From the NCBI GenBank assembly GCA_910576915.1, contig CAJTJT010000003.1, positions 124,001-188,000 of the forward strand: a stretch of DNA of 64,000 nucleotides, read 5' to 3'. This DNA is from an uncultured Elusimicrobiales bacterium. Lineage in GTDB: Bacteria; Elusimicrobiota; Elusimicrobia; Elusimicrobiales; Elusimicrobiaceae. Made by a program: the position numbers and the translations under genes. The notes beneath the pieces were generated by a model that was not told the DNA's origin, ran no database searches, and saw nothing but the letters and a program-made list of their open reading frames with translations. Below, piece after piece: positions 15,644 through 23,241 of this stretch (within the stretch, counting starts at the first letter, position 1; the number at the start of each line of letters is the position of its first letter).

Positions 15644-15671
15644 AACCCCGCCCAAAAGGCGGGGTTTTTTG
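15644..15671 (+). terminator. Terminator after rplA
   Basis: A perfect 9-bp stem (AACCCCGCC with GGCGGGGTT) around CAAAA, followed by TTTT. It closes the tuf-rplA transcription block. Confidence 0.93.
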
Positions 15672-15779
15672 TCTGCCGGAAACTCCTGCGAGCGTCTTGC
15701 AGCGGGTAATTTGTAAGGTACGGTCCGCAGGGAGCGGCCAGTAGTGTACGAAAAATAAAAGCGAATTAGTCTCTGCGGT

Positions 15780-16064
15780 GTCATTCCCGAGGCTGTAGTC
15801 GGGAATCTGCCGTTATAAAAATGCAGTCATTCCGGAAGTCTGTAATCCGGAATCCAGTCGTTGTAAATCAGGAGTAGATCCCCGACAAAGACTGTCGGGG
15901 ATGACATTTTTTATTTTTATTAAATAGTTATCCCGAGGTGTTTCTGTACGGGATCTACTTTATTTTTGAAAATCGGTAGATCCTGAGACCCTGCGGGCCG
16001 CCACATTTCAGAATGACCTAATTGATAACAACAGAATTCCGTATAAAGGCTTTACGGAATGACG
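15780..16064. repeat. Cluster of REP-like palindromes
   Basis: At least five short imperfect palindromes follow one another: TCATTCCCGA...TCGGGAATC (15781), TCATTCCGGA...TCCGGAATC (15828), GATCCCCGACA...TGTCGGGGATGAC (15878), ATCCCGAG...CGGGATCTAC (15930) and ATTCCGTA...TACGGAATGAC (16035). Each has the shape GTCATTCC-arm, 6-11-base loop, GGAATC-arm or its reverse. They resemble intergenic REP/BIME families. No ORF is credible here. Bases 15672-15779 show nothing I can name. Confidence 0.75.
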
Positions 16065-16224
16065 TTTTTTGTTTTGTTGCCATTTGCATTTATTCTGTCA
16101 TTTATCCGTTCATAAAATTCGTTTTACAGTATTTTATCTTTCCTTAGTTCTGTTTATAAAAAGCGTTCATCTTTGCCGTTTTGCAGGCCTTAACCCATTT
16201 AGAAAATCTGTTGTGTCGTATTTC

Positions 16225-16343
16225 CCCGCCCTTAGTCCTGCTTATAAAAAGCGTCCGAAACGGAAAAGGCGTTTTATTTGTTTGAGCGGAGCGAGTTGTA
16301 AAACGCCCCGTTTCGGACTGCTTTTTTATAGGACTCGGGCGGG
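16225..16343. repeat. Long hairpin repeat element, about 119 bp
   Basis: Nested arms: CCCGCCCTTAGTCCT with AGGACTCGGGCGGG outside, then TATAAAAAGC with GCTTTTTTATA, CCGAAACGG with CCGTTTCGG, and GGCGTTTTA with TAAAACGCC around a GAGCGGAGCGAG loop. The inner part matches the element at 36048. It encodes nothing credible. A palindrome TTACTTTTTGTCGATACAAAAAGTA-like sequence (16415-16437) follows, then the pilin upstream module. The form suits a MITE or large REP element mobilised in trans. Confidence 0.75.
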
Positions 16344-16450
16344 CAGTCTTTTTGTTTCTTTTTACCCTCCGGGCCAGCTGCTGTCAGAAAAAGAAGAAAG
16401 AATATTTTTTGTTACTTTTTGTCGATACAAAAAGTAGTGCATAACCTGGC

Positions 16451-16519
16451 GACATATCCTAAACAGTGTGGCCTAAACTAGTCTAATGAGCGCGGACAAT
16501 CTCCGCGGCCTGGAAGGCC
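16451..16519 (+). promoter_or_regulatory. Pilin upstream module, copy A
   Basis: Conserved with 18519, 36216, 36299, 51456 and 51538: ACAT, TCC, AAACAGTGTGGCC, AACTAGTC and GCGCGGACAA in fixed order. A GC palindrome GGCCTGGAAGGCC then ends at the -35 box. CGCGGA/TCCGCG forms a hairpin inside. It is either a regulator-binding region or a structured RNA. Confidence 0.65.
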
Positions 16520-16547
16520 TTGACTCGTTTTTTTTTTTTGATACATT
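16520..16547 (+). promoter_or_regulatory. T12-spacer promoter of the second large pilin gene
   Basis: TTGACT (16520-16525), CG, twelve Ts (16528-16539), GA, then TACATT (16542-16547): a 16-base spacer dominated by a T12 run. The same arrangement occurs at 18589, 36372, 51611 and 56880. Confidence 0.7.
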
Positions 16548-16628
16548 GGGCTAAAGAGGTGGGTTGGCGGGATTACTCTCAGGTTTGCTTTATCAAAAAG
16601 ACGGTTTAATTCGTTTTAACCGGCCAGT

Positions 16629-16700
16629 CCCTCCTCAAGAGACACCGGAAAGCGGGAAGAGCGGATTCCCCCGTTCTTCCCGCAATACTAACGAGGAGGG
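16629..16700 (+). promoter_or_regulatory. 5' leader with anti-Shine-Dalgarno strand
   Basis: CCCTCCTC (16629-16636) is the exact complement of the ribosome site GAGGAGGG (16693-16700). Between them GCGGGAAGA (16652-16660) and TCTTCCCGC (16675-16683) form a perfect 9-bp hairpin. This is the same order of parts as in the leader of the pilin at 9692. It may keep translation off until unfolded. Confidence 0.55.
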
Positions 16701-16703
16701 CGT

Positions 16704-18410
16704 ATGAAGAACAAAAAGAAAGCCTTTACGTTAACCGAGTTATTAGTAGTGGTTATCGTAATAGGCGTGTTAAGCGCGGCAGTACTGCCGAAGTTTAGCA
16801 AAGTAATCGAAACGCGCAAGACAACGGAAGCGGAAGAGTTAATGGCTTCTATCCGCACGGAACAGGAAAAGCGCTGCGCGTTGGATAAGCCGTACTTAAC
16901 GGACTTGTCGCAGATGAACGACATAGTCAAAACGGCTAGTACGAAGAATTATCAAATCAACTTGCAGAATAAAGGGATAAACGCGGCAAGTAAGGGCAAT
17001 TATAGTTATACGTTACAAATGCCTTCGTATGCGGACGGCAGAATCTGTTGTGATGGGGATGATTGTGCAAAGTTAAACAAGAATTATCCCAGCTGCCAAG
17101 GATTTACGTATGAACCGTCGCCGGACAGCTGTGCGGGAACCATAAATACACCGGAACCGGAAGAACCTTCGGAATGTATGGAAGGAGAGGTGCGCGGGAG
17201 CCAATCTTGTAATGGATGCGGTACACAGACTACCCAAAAATGTATCGGGGGAAAATGGGTGGAGAATTTAGGGGAGTGTTCCAAAAAACAGGAAGAATGC
17301 AGTCAAACTTGTAAATCGTCTTATTGTTATCCATACGGCAATAACCAAAAGTGGGCCTATCATCCGAGTTCCTGGTATAAGGATAGAACTTGGGTAAATG
17401 ACACAACCGAGTGTTGCGATTCGAACCCCGCCTGTCCGGAAACTTGTGCTGCCGGTCAGAAAAAAATAGCTGATTTTTATCAGCCTGGTTCACGAGAAAA
17501 GGAAGAATGCTGCGCTACCCCTTGTCCTGAAACGTGCCCGAAAGGAGAGCAGCGAACGAATACCACTTATGAGGAATATGGCTCTTGCTGCGGTTCGCCC
17601 TGCCGTGACGTTTGCGGAGGCAGTGGATATAGCTGCCCTAATATTAACGATAAATTAAATCAAGAGGCGAAGAATAACGGTACCAATAGAAAATATCACT
17701 GGGAAGCTGCGTGGAAAGCGGACCCATGGTTTCATTCGGGGGATCCTTCGGTTTGTTATCGCTGCCCCGCTGAACTTAGAGGCAGTGCCGCGGCCAACGG
17801 TTGGTATGATTATAAAGATACAAGCGGTAATGTAATCAGCGTCGGGGTGGATACTGCTACGTGTTCGGTGGCGGAAGGCTGTCCGGCGGGATATGTGGCT
17901 AAATCAGGCAATAAATACATATGTGAAAAAACGAATAACTTTGTGCCGGAAGAACATACGTATAAAGGTGCGATTATTTATGGTACTGGCCAAATCAGCG
18001 TTGCGGAGAGCAAGTTAGTATGGTTTGACGGAGGAACCGCTGCGATGAACGGCCGTTGCTGGACGTGGAGCGGCGGCAATTCCGTCGGATCGGTTGCGCT
18101 GACTTCAACTCGGTGCAGTAGTTTTGGCGGCCCGGCCGCATTTTGTAATCAACAGTGCGCCAACCGCGTAAGCTGCGATGCGGTGTGTCTTGCAGATGAT
18201 ACGCAAGATGACTTCGCGTCAATTACCTCCAAACAGCATACATTGTATCTGGAATCGGGAAGCAACAAAGCGCAAACGGTTCCCGATTCTTGCTGTAATA
18301 AAACGTCTACGCCGGGCAGTTTGGCTACCAGTTACACTTCCGGGTGCAAACAGCCTTCCGCTAAACAAATAGTGTCAGTCCATTTATTTAAATGTGTAGT
18401 GGCAAAATAA
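16704..18410 (+). CDS. Type IV pilin-like protein, very large and Cys-rich
   Basis: 568 residues. The leader MKNKKKA is followed by FTLTELLVVVIVIGVLSAAV with Glu5 of mature type IV pilins. The first 60 codons match the pilin at 9692 with two base changes in 185. After about residue 150 the sequence is unrelated to that gene: many CxxC and CC pairs, and repeated CPETC-type motifs with a GxxK/R tail (CPETCAAGQK, CPETCPKGEQ, CRDVCGG). A long C-terminal region (residues 350-568) is likely a globular tip domain. Disulfides would form in the periplasm. The ATG follows GAGGAGGG. Probably a surface fibre tip or minor pilin; binding partner unknown. Confidence 0.87.
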   Translation: MKNKKKAFTLTELLVVVIVIGVLSAAVLPKFSKVIETRKTTEAEELMASIRTEQEKRCALDKPYLTDLSQMNDIVKTASTKNYQINLQNKGINAASKGNYSYTLQMPSYADGRICCDGDDCAKLNKNYPSCQGFTYEPSPDSCAGTINTPEPEEPSECMEGEVRGSQSCNGCGTQTTQKCIGGKWVENLGECSKKQEECSQTCKSSYCYPYGNNQKWAYHPSSWYKDRTWVNDTTECCDSNPACPETCAAGQKKIADFYQPGSREKEECCATPCPETCPKGEQRTNTTYEEYGSCCGSPCRDVCGGSGYSCPNINDKLNQEAKNNGTNRKYHWEAAWKADPWFHSGDPSVCYRCPAELRGSAAANGWYDYKDTSGNVISVGVDTATCSVAEGCPAGYVAKSGNKYICEKTNNFVPEEHTYKGAIIYGTGQISVAESKLVWFDGGTAAMNGRCWTWSGGNSVGSVALTSTRCSSFGGPAAFCNQQCANRVSCDAVCLADDTQDDFASITSKQHTLYLESGSNKAQTVPDSCCNKTSTPGSLATSYTSGCKQPSAKQIVSVHLFKCVVAK

Positions 18411-18429
18411 AATAATATACAGTAAGAAA

Positions 18430-18468
18430 AAAATACTCCCCGGGTGTGTGCCCGGGGAGTATTTTCTT
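18430..18468 (+). terminator. Terminator of the second large pilin gene
   Basis: A perfect 15-bp stem (AAAATACTCCCCGGG with CCCGGGGAGTATTTT) on loop TGTGTG, then CTTAT. It can act on both strands. Confidence 0.88.
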
Positions 18469-18473
18469 ATAGT

Positions 18474-18490
18474 TATTTAATCGTTTCTTT
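18474..18490 (+). repeat. 17-bp direct repeat, left copy
   Basis: TATTTAATCGTTTCTTT is identical to 19754-19770, where it lies within the last codons of the thymidine phosphorylase gene. The two copies flank the exported-protein cassette, as a target-site duplication would. Confidence 0.7.
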
Positions 18491-18518
18491 CCTTAGTCTT
18501 CCTTGGTCGTAAGGTTGC

Positions 18519-18588
18519 GACATCTCCAAAACAGTGTGGCTTAAACTAGTCTGATGGACGGGACAAGATAACCGCGGCCCGGAAGACC
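18519..18588 (+). promoter_or_regulatory. Pilin upstream module, copy B
   Basis: Shares ACATCTCC, AAACAGTGTGGC, TAAACTAGTCTGATG and GGACAAG with the module at 16451, and a GGCCCGGAAGACC imperfect palindrome abuts the -35. It stands before a gene that is not a pilin. Confidence 0.65.
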
Positions 18589-18616
18589 TTGACTCGTTTT
18601 TTTTTTTTGATAAATT
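18589..18616 (+). promoter_or_regulatory. T12-spacer promoter of the exported-protein gene
   Basis: TTGACT (18589-18594), CG, twelve Ts (18597-18608), GA, TAAATT (18611-18616). Spacer 16 bases, as at the pilin loci. Confidence 0.7.
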
Positions 18617-18623
18617 GGGGGGG

Positions 18624-18701
18624 ACGGCTTGTTATCTGTATCCCTCCTTTATCTCGTCTGTCAGACTCCGTATGGGAGCAAATAAGGCCGTTTACAGGAG
18701 G
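18624..18701 (+). promoter_or_regulatory. 5' leader with anti-Shine-Dalgarno strand
   Basis: CCTCCT (18643-18648) complements the ribosome site AGGAGG (18696-18701). ACGGCTT (18624-18630) can pair with AAGGCCGT (18684-18691, one bulge); with the first pairing this would be a pseudoknot or a mutually exclusive alternative. A CTCC/GGAG hairpin lies between. Short pairings, so less secure than the two pilin leaders. Confidence 0.4.
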
Positions 18702-18708
18702 TTTAATT

Positions 18709-19698
18709 ATGAAACGGTTTTATCTGTTTTCGTTATTGTTTTTTGTGTCGCTGCCCGTGCTAGCAAAGAACAAAATCAGCATGGTAACGTACTTCCCGGT
18801 TCCGTACGTAGCTTATTCCCAGGTCAATACCACGGAGCAAATGGATATCGGCTTAACGAGTGCGTGCTCTATGAAGTTAGGCTGTTCGGAAGAGTCCGCC
18901 ACGTTAAATGCCGCGCAGGTAAATTTAAAGGGCGGCAAATTAAACTTGGACGGCGGTCTTGGAATAAAAGGTTATACGCTCAGTTTAGGCAGTGGTAACG
19001 GCGAAGGAAAAATCTCATTCCAAAACGTGCGTATCCAAACGGGCAATATGGAAAGCGTAAACGCGGCAGATATCAAAGCCGCCAATTTAAATTTATTCGG
19101 CAAAGCGTTCCCCAGTTGCAAAGCCGCCAACAGCGAAAGTGGCGGTCAAATGCAATGGGCAAGCCTTAAATTAAAAGGCGCTTCCTCGAATGAACTGTAT
19201 TTGATGTGCGGAGAGTCTGCAGTGCCGGAAACGCCTAAATGCACTGCTGACCGCAGAACCAAATGGGACGGCACGCGTTGTGTGTGTCCTAATGACGGGG
19301 AATACTGGGTGAATGGTTTTTGTTGTTCGGTGGATACCCCAAAAACTAATCGGCAATGTTGGATTCCGCCAAGAACTGCCTGGCTCGTTCCCGCCGGGTT
19401 CGATCACACTTCTGTTAGCGGTAATGCAAATTGTAATGTTTCGGGCCTTACCATATGCCCGGGGGTACAGATGCAATATAATAACGACCCAAACAACACA
19501 TATTGGGTGCTGCCCTCAAATTCAGATATTGCAGACGGGAAAACCTGTTCTCCAACGCGTCAGTGTATATATGATTGTGTGATTAGACGAAAATCGGAAA
19601 TAGTTGGATGGAGCTATACGGCCGATATAAAGATAGCTGCTTGTGCGGAAAGAGCATACACTCCACAGTGGGATCCTGCCGTACATAAAAATTATTAA
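18709..19698 (+). CDS. Exported protein co-regulated with pilins
   Basis: 329 residues with a signal peptide (MKRFYLFSLLFFVSLPVLAK) but no pilin N-terminus. Residues about 60-160 contain short repeats (LNAAQVNLKGGKLNLDGGLGIKG, then IKAANLNLFG) like a beta-solenoid. The C-terminal half is Cys-rich (CVCPNDGEYWVNGFCC, CSPTRQCIYDC). I know no family. It uses the same module, T12 promoter and leader design as the pilins and ends in a CCCCGGG terminator, so it is probably part of the same surface structure, perhaps a subunit or ligand-binding partner. The ATG at 18709 follows AGGAGG. Confidence 0.8.
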   Translation: MKRFYLFSLLFFVSLPVLAKNKISMVTYFPVPYVAYSQVNTTEQMDIGLTSACSMKLGCSEESATLNAAQVNLKGGKLNLDGGLGIKGYTLSLGSGNGEGKISFQNVRIQTGNMESVNAADIKAANLNLFGKAFPSCKAANSESGGQMQWASLKLKGASSNELYLMCGESAVPETPKCTADRRTKWDGTRCVCPNDGEYWVNGFCCSVDTPKTNRQCWIPPRTAWLVPAGFDHTSVSGNANCNVSGLTICPGVQMQYNNDPNNTYWVLPSNSDIADGKTCSPTRQCIYDCVIRRKSEIVGWSYTADIKIAACAERAYTPQWDPAVHKNY

Positions 19699-19702
19699 TC
19701 TG

Positions 19703-19732
19703 AAACACCCCGGGTATATACCCGGGGTGTTT
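19703..19732. terminator. Bidirectional terminator between converging genes
   Basis: A perfect 12-bp stem (AAACACCCCGGG with CCCGGGGTGTTT) on loop TATATA. It serves the exported-protein gene on plus and probably the thymidine phosphorylase gene on minus. Confidence 0.85.
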
Positions 19733-19752
19733 GCCAAGTTTGGATTGTTTAT

Positions 19753-21066
19753 CTATTTAATCGTTTCTTTTACAATTTTGTACGGTTCCGGCTTTTGGGC
19801 GGAAATCGTCACCGCTTGTTTGAAAAGCGCCGCGCCGTCTTCCAGCCGTTTTTTGTCCGACGCGTACAGCGTGGCAATCACATCGCCTTTTTTCACCGCG
19901 TCGCCGGATTTTTTATCAAGCCAAATGCCCGCGCCGTAGTCGATTACGTCTTCCATGGTGTTGCGTCCCGCGCCCAGCAGTACGCCTGCCATGCCGGCGG
20001 TTTTGGCGTCGATATGTTCCACATAACCCGCTTTGTCGGCTTTGTATTCAAATTTCAGCTTGGCGTTTTTAAAGTATTTTTTGGGATTGTCCACCGCTTC
20101 GGGGCTGGCGCCCTGCCATTTAATCATTTCGCGCAGTTTGGCGGCGGCTTCTCCGTTTTCTATTTTTTCTTCCAAAAGCGCCCGCGCTTTTTTGGCGTCT
20201 TTAAATTTACCGCTTAAAAGTAACATTTCGACGGCTTCGCGCATTAACAGTTCATAAAAATCCGGCGCGAGTGTTTTATCGCCTTTTAAAATCAGCACGG
20301 TTTGCATCATTTCGTTGGCGTTGCCGATGGCGCGCCCGAGGGGCTGGTCCATGTACGTAATTAACGCGCGGCATTTTAAACCGAGCAGTTTGGCGGTTTT
20401 AACCAGCGCGCGGGCCAGCTTGCGGCTGTCGTCCAGTTTTTGCATAAACGCGCCGGAGCCGTATTTCACGTCCATCAGCAGGCTGTCTACGCCTTCGGCA
20501 TATTTTTTAGAAAGGATGCTCGCCACGATCAGCGGCCGGCTTTCCACGGTGCCCGTGGCGTCACGCAGAGAATAGAGTTTTTTATCGGCGGGGGCCAGGT
20601 CTTTGGTCTGGCCGAACATGCAAACGCCCAGTTTTTGGATTTGGCGGTAAATCAGTTTGGCGGGTACGCGCACTTCAAAATTTTTCATGGATTCCAGTTT
20701 ATCAAGCGTGCCGCCCGTATGACCTAACCCGCGGCCGGACATCATGGGCACCGCTACGCCCGCGCACGCCACTAACGGCGCAAGCGCCATGGAAACGCCG
20801 TCCCCTACGCCGCCGGTGGAGTGTTTGTCCACTTTGGGCAGTTTGGTAGCCGAGAAATCAAGCCGCCCGCCGGAGTGCGCCATCGCTTTGGTAAAAAGAG
20901 CCGTTTCTTTATCGGAAAGAGGATTTAAAAAGCAGGCCATTAAAAAAGCGGAAAGCTGATAATCCGGCACGCTTCCTTTAGCCGCGCCGTGCGCCACAAA
21001 ATCAAATTCTTCCTGTGACAGTGTTTTTCCGTTGCGTTTTTTGATAATCAGGTCAATCATTCTCAT
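19753..21066 (-). CDS. deoA: Thymidine/pyrimidine-nucleoside phosphorylase
   Basis: 437 residues. Phosphorolyses thymidine, or pyrimidine nucleosides generally, for salvage. Family motifs are clear: MRMIDLIIKKRNGKTLSQEE at the start, KVDKHSTGGVGDGVSMALAP (the nucleoside phosphorylase signature region), GRGLGHTGGTLDKLES and DVKYGSGAFM. I chose the ATG at 21066 because AGGAGG lies 9 bases upstream. The final codons contain one copy of a 17-bp repeat also found at 18474. Sequence alone does not separate DeoA from Pdp specificity. Confidence 0.93.
   Translation of the reverse strand: MRMIDLIIKKRNGKTLSQEEFDFVAHGAAKGSVPDYQLSAFLMACFLNPLSDKETALFTKAMAHSGGRLDFSATKLPKVDKHSTGGVGDGVSMALAPLVACAGVAVPMMSGRGLGHTGGTLDKLESMKNFEVRVPAKLIYRQIQKLGVCMFGQTKDLAPADKKLYSLRDATGTVESRPLIVASILSKKYAEGVDSLLMDVKYGSGAFMQKLDDSRKLARALVKTAKLLGLKCRALITYMDQPLGRAIGNANEMMQTVLILKGDKTLAPDFYELLMREAVEMLLLSGKFKDAKKARALLEEKIENGEAAAKLREMIKWQGASPEAVDNPKKYFKNAKLKFEYKADKAGYVEHIDAKTAGMAGVLLGAGRNTMEDVIDYGAGIWLDKKSGDAVKKGDVIATLYASDKKRLEDGAALFKQAVTISAQKPEPYKIVKETIK
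19754..19770 (+). repeat. 17-bp direct repeat, right copy
   Basis: Identical to 18474-18490. Here it encodes, on the minus strand, the last residues (KETIK) and stop of the thymidine phosphorylase, so this is probably the original copy. Confidence 0.7.
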
Positions 21067-21210
21067 GGGTACGTCCTCCTTGTATTGCAGTATACCGTCC
21101 GTTGCCCTTAGCTTAGCATTTTGCCGCGCGAAAGAGAAGCCTTTTCGCGCGCGTACGGAAAGCGTTTCATAATTTGATATCATATACGTAATTGGACTGA
21201 GGAGAAATAC

Positions 21211-23232
21211 ATGACAAAGAGAACTTTCGTTCCCGGATGGATTAAATCGTATTTTACGTTTATTGCGGCGAACTGGTTGGTTTTTACCGTTTTCCGCGTA
21301 ATTTTTTTATTTGTTTTCCGTGCCGCTTTGTTGCCGGCCAATTATCATGAGTTATGGGAAACGTTTTATATCGGCGCCAAGTTTGATGCGCGCCTCGCCT
21401 GCGCCTTGGCTATTCCGCTGGGGTTGTTTTTCGGTTTATGCCTGTTGTTCCGGGTCTTGCGGAAACTCCGCGGGTGGGTAGCCGCATTTTACGGTTTGCT
21501 GGAAGCTGCCGTCCTCTTGGTATACTTCGCCGATTTTGCACACTACGCGTATATCGCCATGCGTATTAACTATTCCATTTTTAAATACTCCGAAAACGCA
21601 CTTATCTCTTTGCAAATGGCATGGGAAACGTATCCGCTCGTGTGGGCTGTTATCGGCTTATTTTTGTGGGGCCTCGGCTGGGGCCTGTGGGTAAACCGCC
21701 TGCAGAAAAAAGCGTTTGAAAACGGCGACGCGTATTACTGGAAAGGCCGCCTGGCGTGGTTCTTCGGCGGTTTATTGGCGACCGCTGCGCTGATGTTCGG
21801 CCAAATCAGCCAGTACCCGCTGCGCTGGAGCAACGCCTATCACTCCACTAACAATTTTATCTGCAACTTAACGCTCAACCCCGCGCTCAACATTTTTGAT
21901 ACGGCCCGTTTTGTAAAAGCGGACAGCTACGATAAAGAAAAAACCGCCGCGTATTACGACGAAGTCGCCAAATACCTGGGCGTACAGAACCCCGATAAAG
22001 AAAAACTGAATTTCGGGCGCACCGTCACTGCGGTCGCTTCGGCGCGGAAAGATTATAACGTGGTGGTTATTTTTATGGAATCCCTGGCGTGGAATAAAAT
22101 TTCCATGACCAACCCGGATATCGACCCCACGCCGTTTGTCAAAGAACTGGCGGACCGTTCCATTTTGTTTACGCATTTCTTCGCGCCCACTTCGGCCACG
22201 GCGCGTGCCGTGTTTGCCACGGTTACGTCTATCCCGGACGTGACTTCTTTTAAAACCAGCTCCCGCAACCCGCTGGTGGTGGACCAGCACCTGGTTGTCA
22301 ACGCGCTGACGGATTACGAAAAATACTATTTTATCGGCGGCAGCGCCAGCTGGGGTAATATCCGCGGTATTTTGGAACATAACCTGGCGGGCGTGCACAT
22401 GTTTGAAGAAGGCGCGTTCGAAAACGAACACCGCAACGACGTGTGGGGCATTTCGGACCTGGACCTCTTCCGCGAAGCGGACCGCGTACTGACCGAAGAA
22501 CAAAAAGAACTTAAAAAACCGTTCTTTGCGTTCATTCAAACGTCCGGCTACCACCGCCCGTACACCATCCCGGACGATAACGCCGGTTTCGAACCGAAAG
22601 ATATCGGCGCGGAACTGGCCCGGGAACGCAGTTTCGGCAGTGTGGCGGAATACAATTCCCTGCGCTTTTCGGACCACGCTTTGCGCGAATTTTTCAAACT
22701 GGTTGAAAAACAAGATTGGTACGAAAATACAATCTTCTTTATCTTTGGGGACCACGGCCTGGCGGCCCCGCAGTCCGAAAATATGCCGCGCGGCTATGTG
22801 GACCTTAATTTAATCAACCACCAAATCCCGCTGATTATTGCGGGCGGCCCCATTAAAAAAGCGCGCGTGATTGACGACGTCGCCAGCCAGGTGGATATTT
22901 TACCCACCGCTATGGGGCTTTTAGGCCGTTCTTACACGACGCGCGCCATCGGGCGCGACGTGCTGGCCAAAGACAAACCCGAACCCGGCGCGCTGGTGTA
23001 CGGCTGGGCCGTGTCGCCTTCTGTCATCGGTTTTGTACAGGGGGATTACTATTACCACAGCCAGGGCGGCAAAGAAGGGCTTTACAAATACAAAGCCGAT
23101 AATTACAATGAAGATATATCCGCCAAAGACCCGAAACGTTTTGAACATATGAAAAATTTGGCGCAAGGGTTGTATGAAACGTCCCGTTACCAGTTTTATC
23201 ACAACCAAAAGAAAACCGAACAGGATAATTAG
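21211..23232 (+). CDS. LTA synthase-family sulfatase/phosphoglycerol transferase
   Basis: 673 residues. The first 200 contain about five membrane helices, followed by an extracytoplasmic alkaline phosphatase-superfamily domain. Metal and catalytic motifs are visible: VVVIFMESLAW (metal Glu), PTSATARAVFATVTSIPD (nucleophile Thr/Ser), ETSGYHRPYTIPDD-like QTSGYHRPY, and FGDHGLA (metal Asp-His, about residue 512). Such enzymes move phosphoglycerol groups onto glycans or lipids in the envelope. The acceptor is unknown here; in a diderm, membrane-derived glycans are one option. GAGGAG precedes the ATG; it diverges from the phosphorylase gene. LemA follows after 9 bases. Confidence 0.88.
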   Translation: MTKRTFVPGWIKSYFTFIAANWLVFTVFRVIFLFVFRAALLPANYHELWETFYIGAKFDARLACALAIPLGLFFGLCLLFRVLRKLRGWVAAFYGLLEAAVLLVYFADFAHYAYIAMRINYSIFKYSENALISLQMAWETYPLVWAVIGLFLWGLGWGLWVNRLQKKAFENGDAYYWKGRLAWFFGGLLATAALMFGQISQYPLRWSNAYHSTNNFICNLTLNPALNIFDTARFVKADSYDKEKTAAYYDEVAKYLGVQNPDKEKLNFGRTVTAVASARKDYNVVVIFMESLAWNKISMTNPDIDPTPFVKELADRSILFTHFFAPTSATARAVFATVTSIPDVTSFKTSSRNPLVVDQHLVVNALTDYEKYYFIGGSASWGNIRGILEHNLAGVHMFEEGAFENEHRNDVWGISDLDLFREADRVLTEEQKELKKPFFAFIQTSGYHRPYTIPDDNAGFEPKDIGAELARERSFGSVAEYNSLRFSDHALREFFKLVEKQDWYENTIFFIFGDHGLAAPQSENMPRGYVDLNLINHQIPLIIAGGPIKKARVIDDVASQVDILPTAMGLLGRSYTTRAIGRDVLAKDKPEPGALVYGWAVSPSVIGFVQGDYYYHSQGGKEGLYKYKADNYNEDISAKDPKRFEHMKNLAQGLYETSRYQFYHNQKKTEQDN

Positions 23233-23241
23233 GAGAGAAAA

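Noticed and set aside
16069..16437. 122-codon frame across the long hairpin repeat
   Set aside because: It runs through both arms of the palindrome and the ACTTTTTGT repeat; the protein has no recognisable composition or start site.
21868..22755. 295-codon minus-strand frame opposite the LtaS-like gene
   Set aside because: Composition is Phe/Arg/Val rich as expected of an antisense shadow, and the plus-strand gene has intact catalytic motifs.
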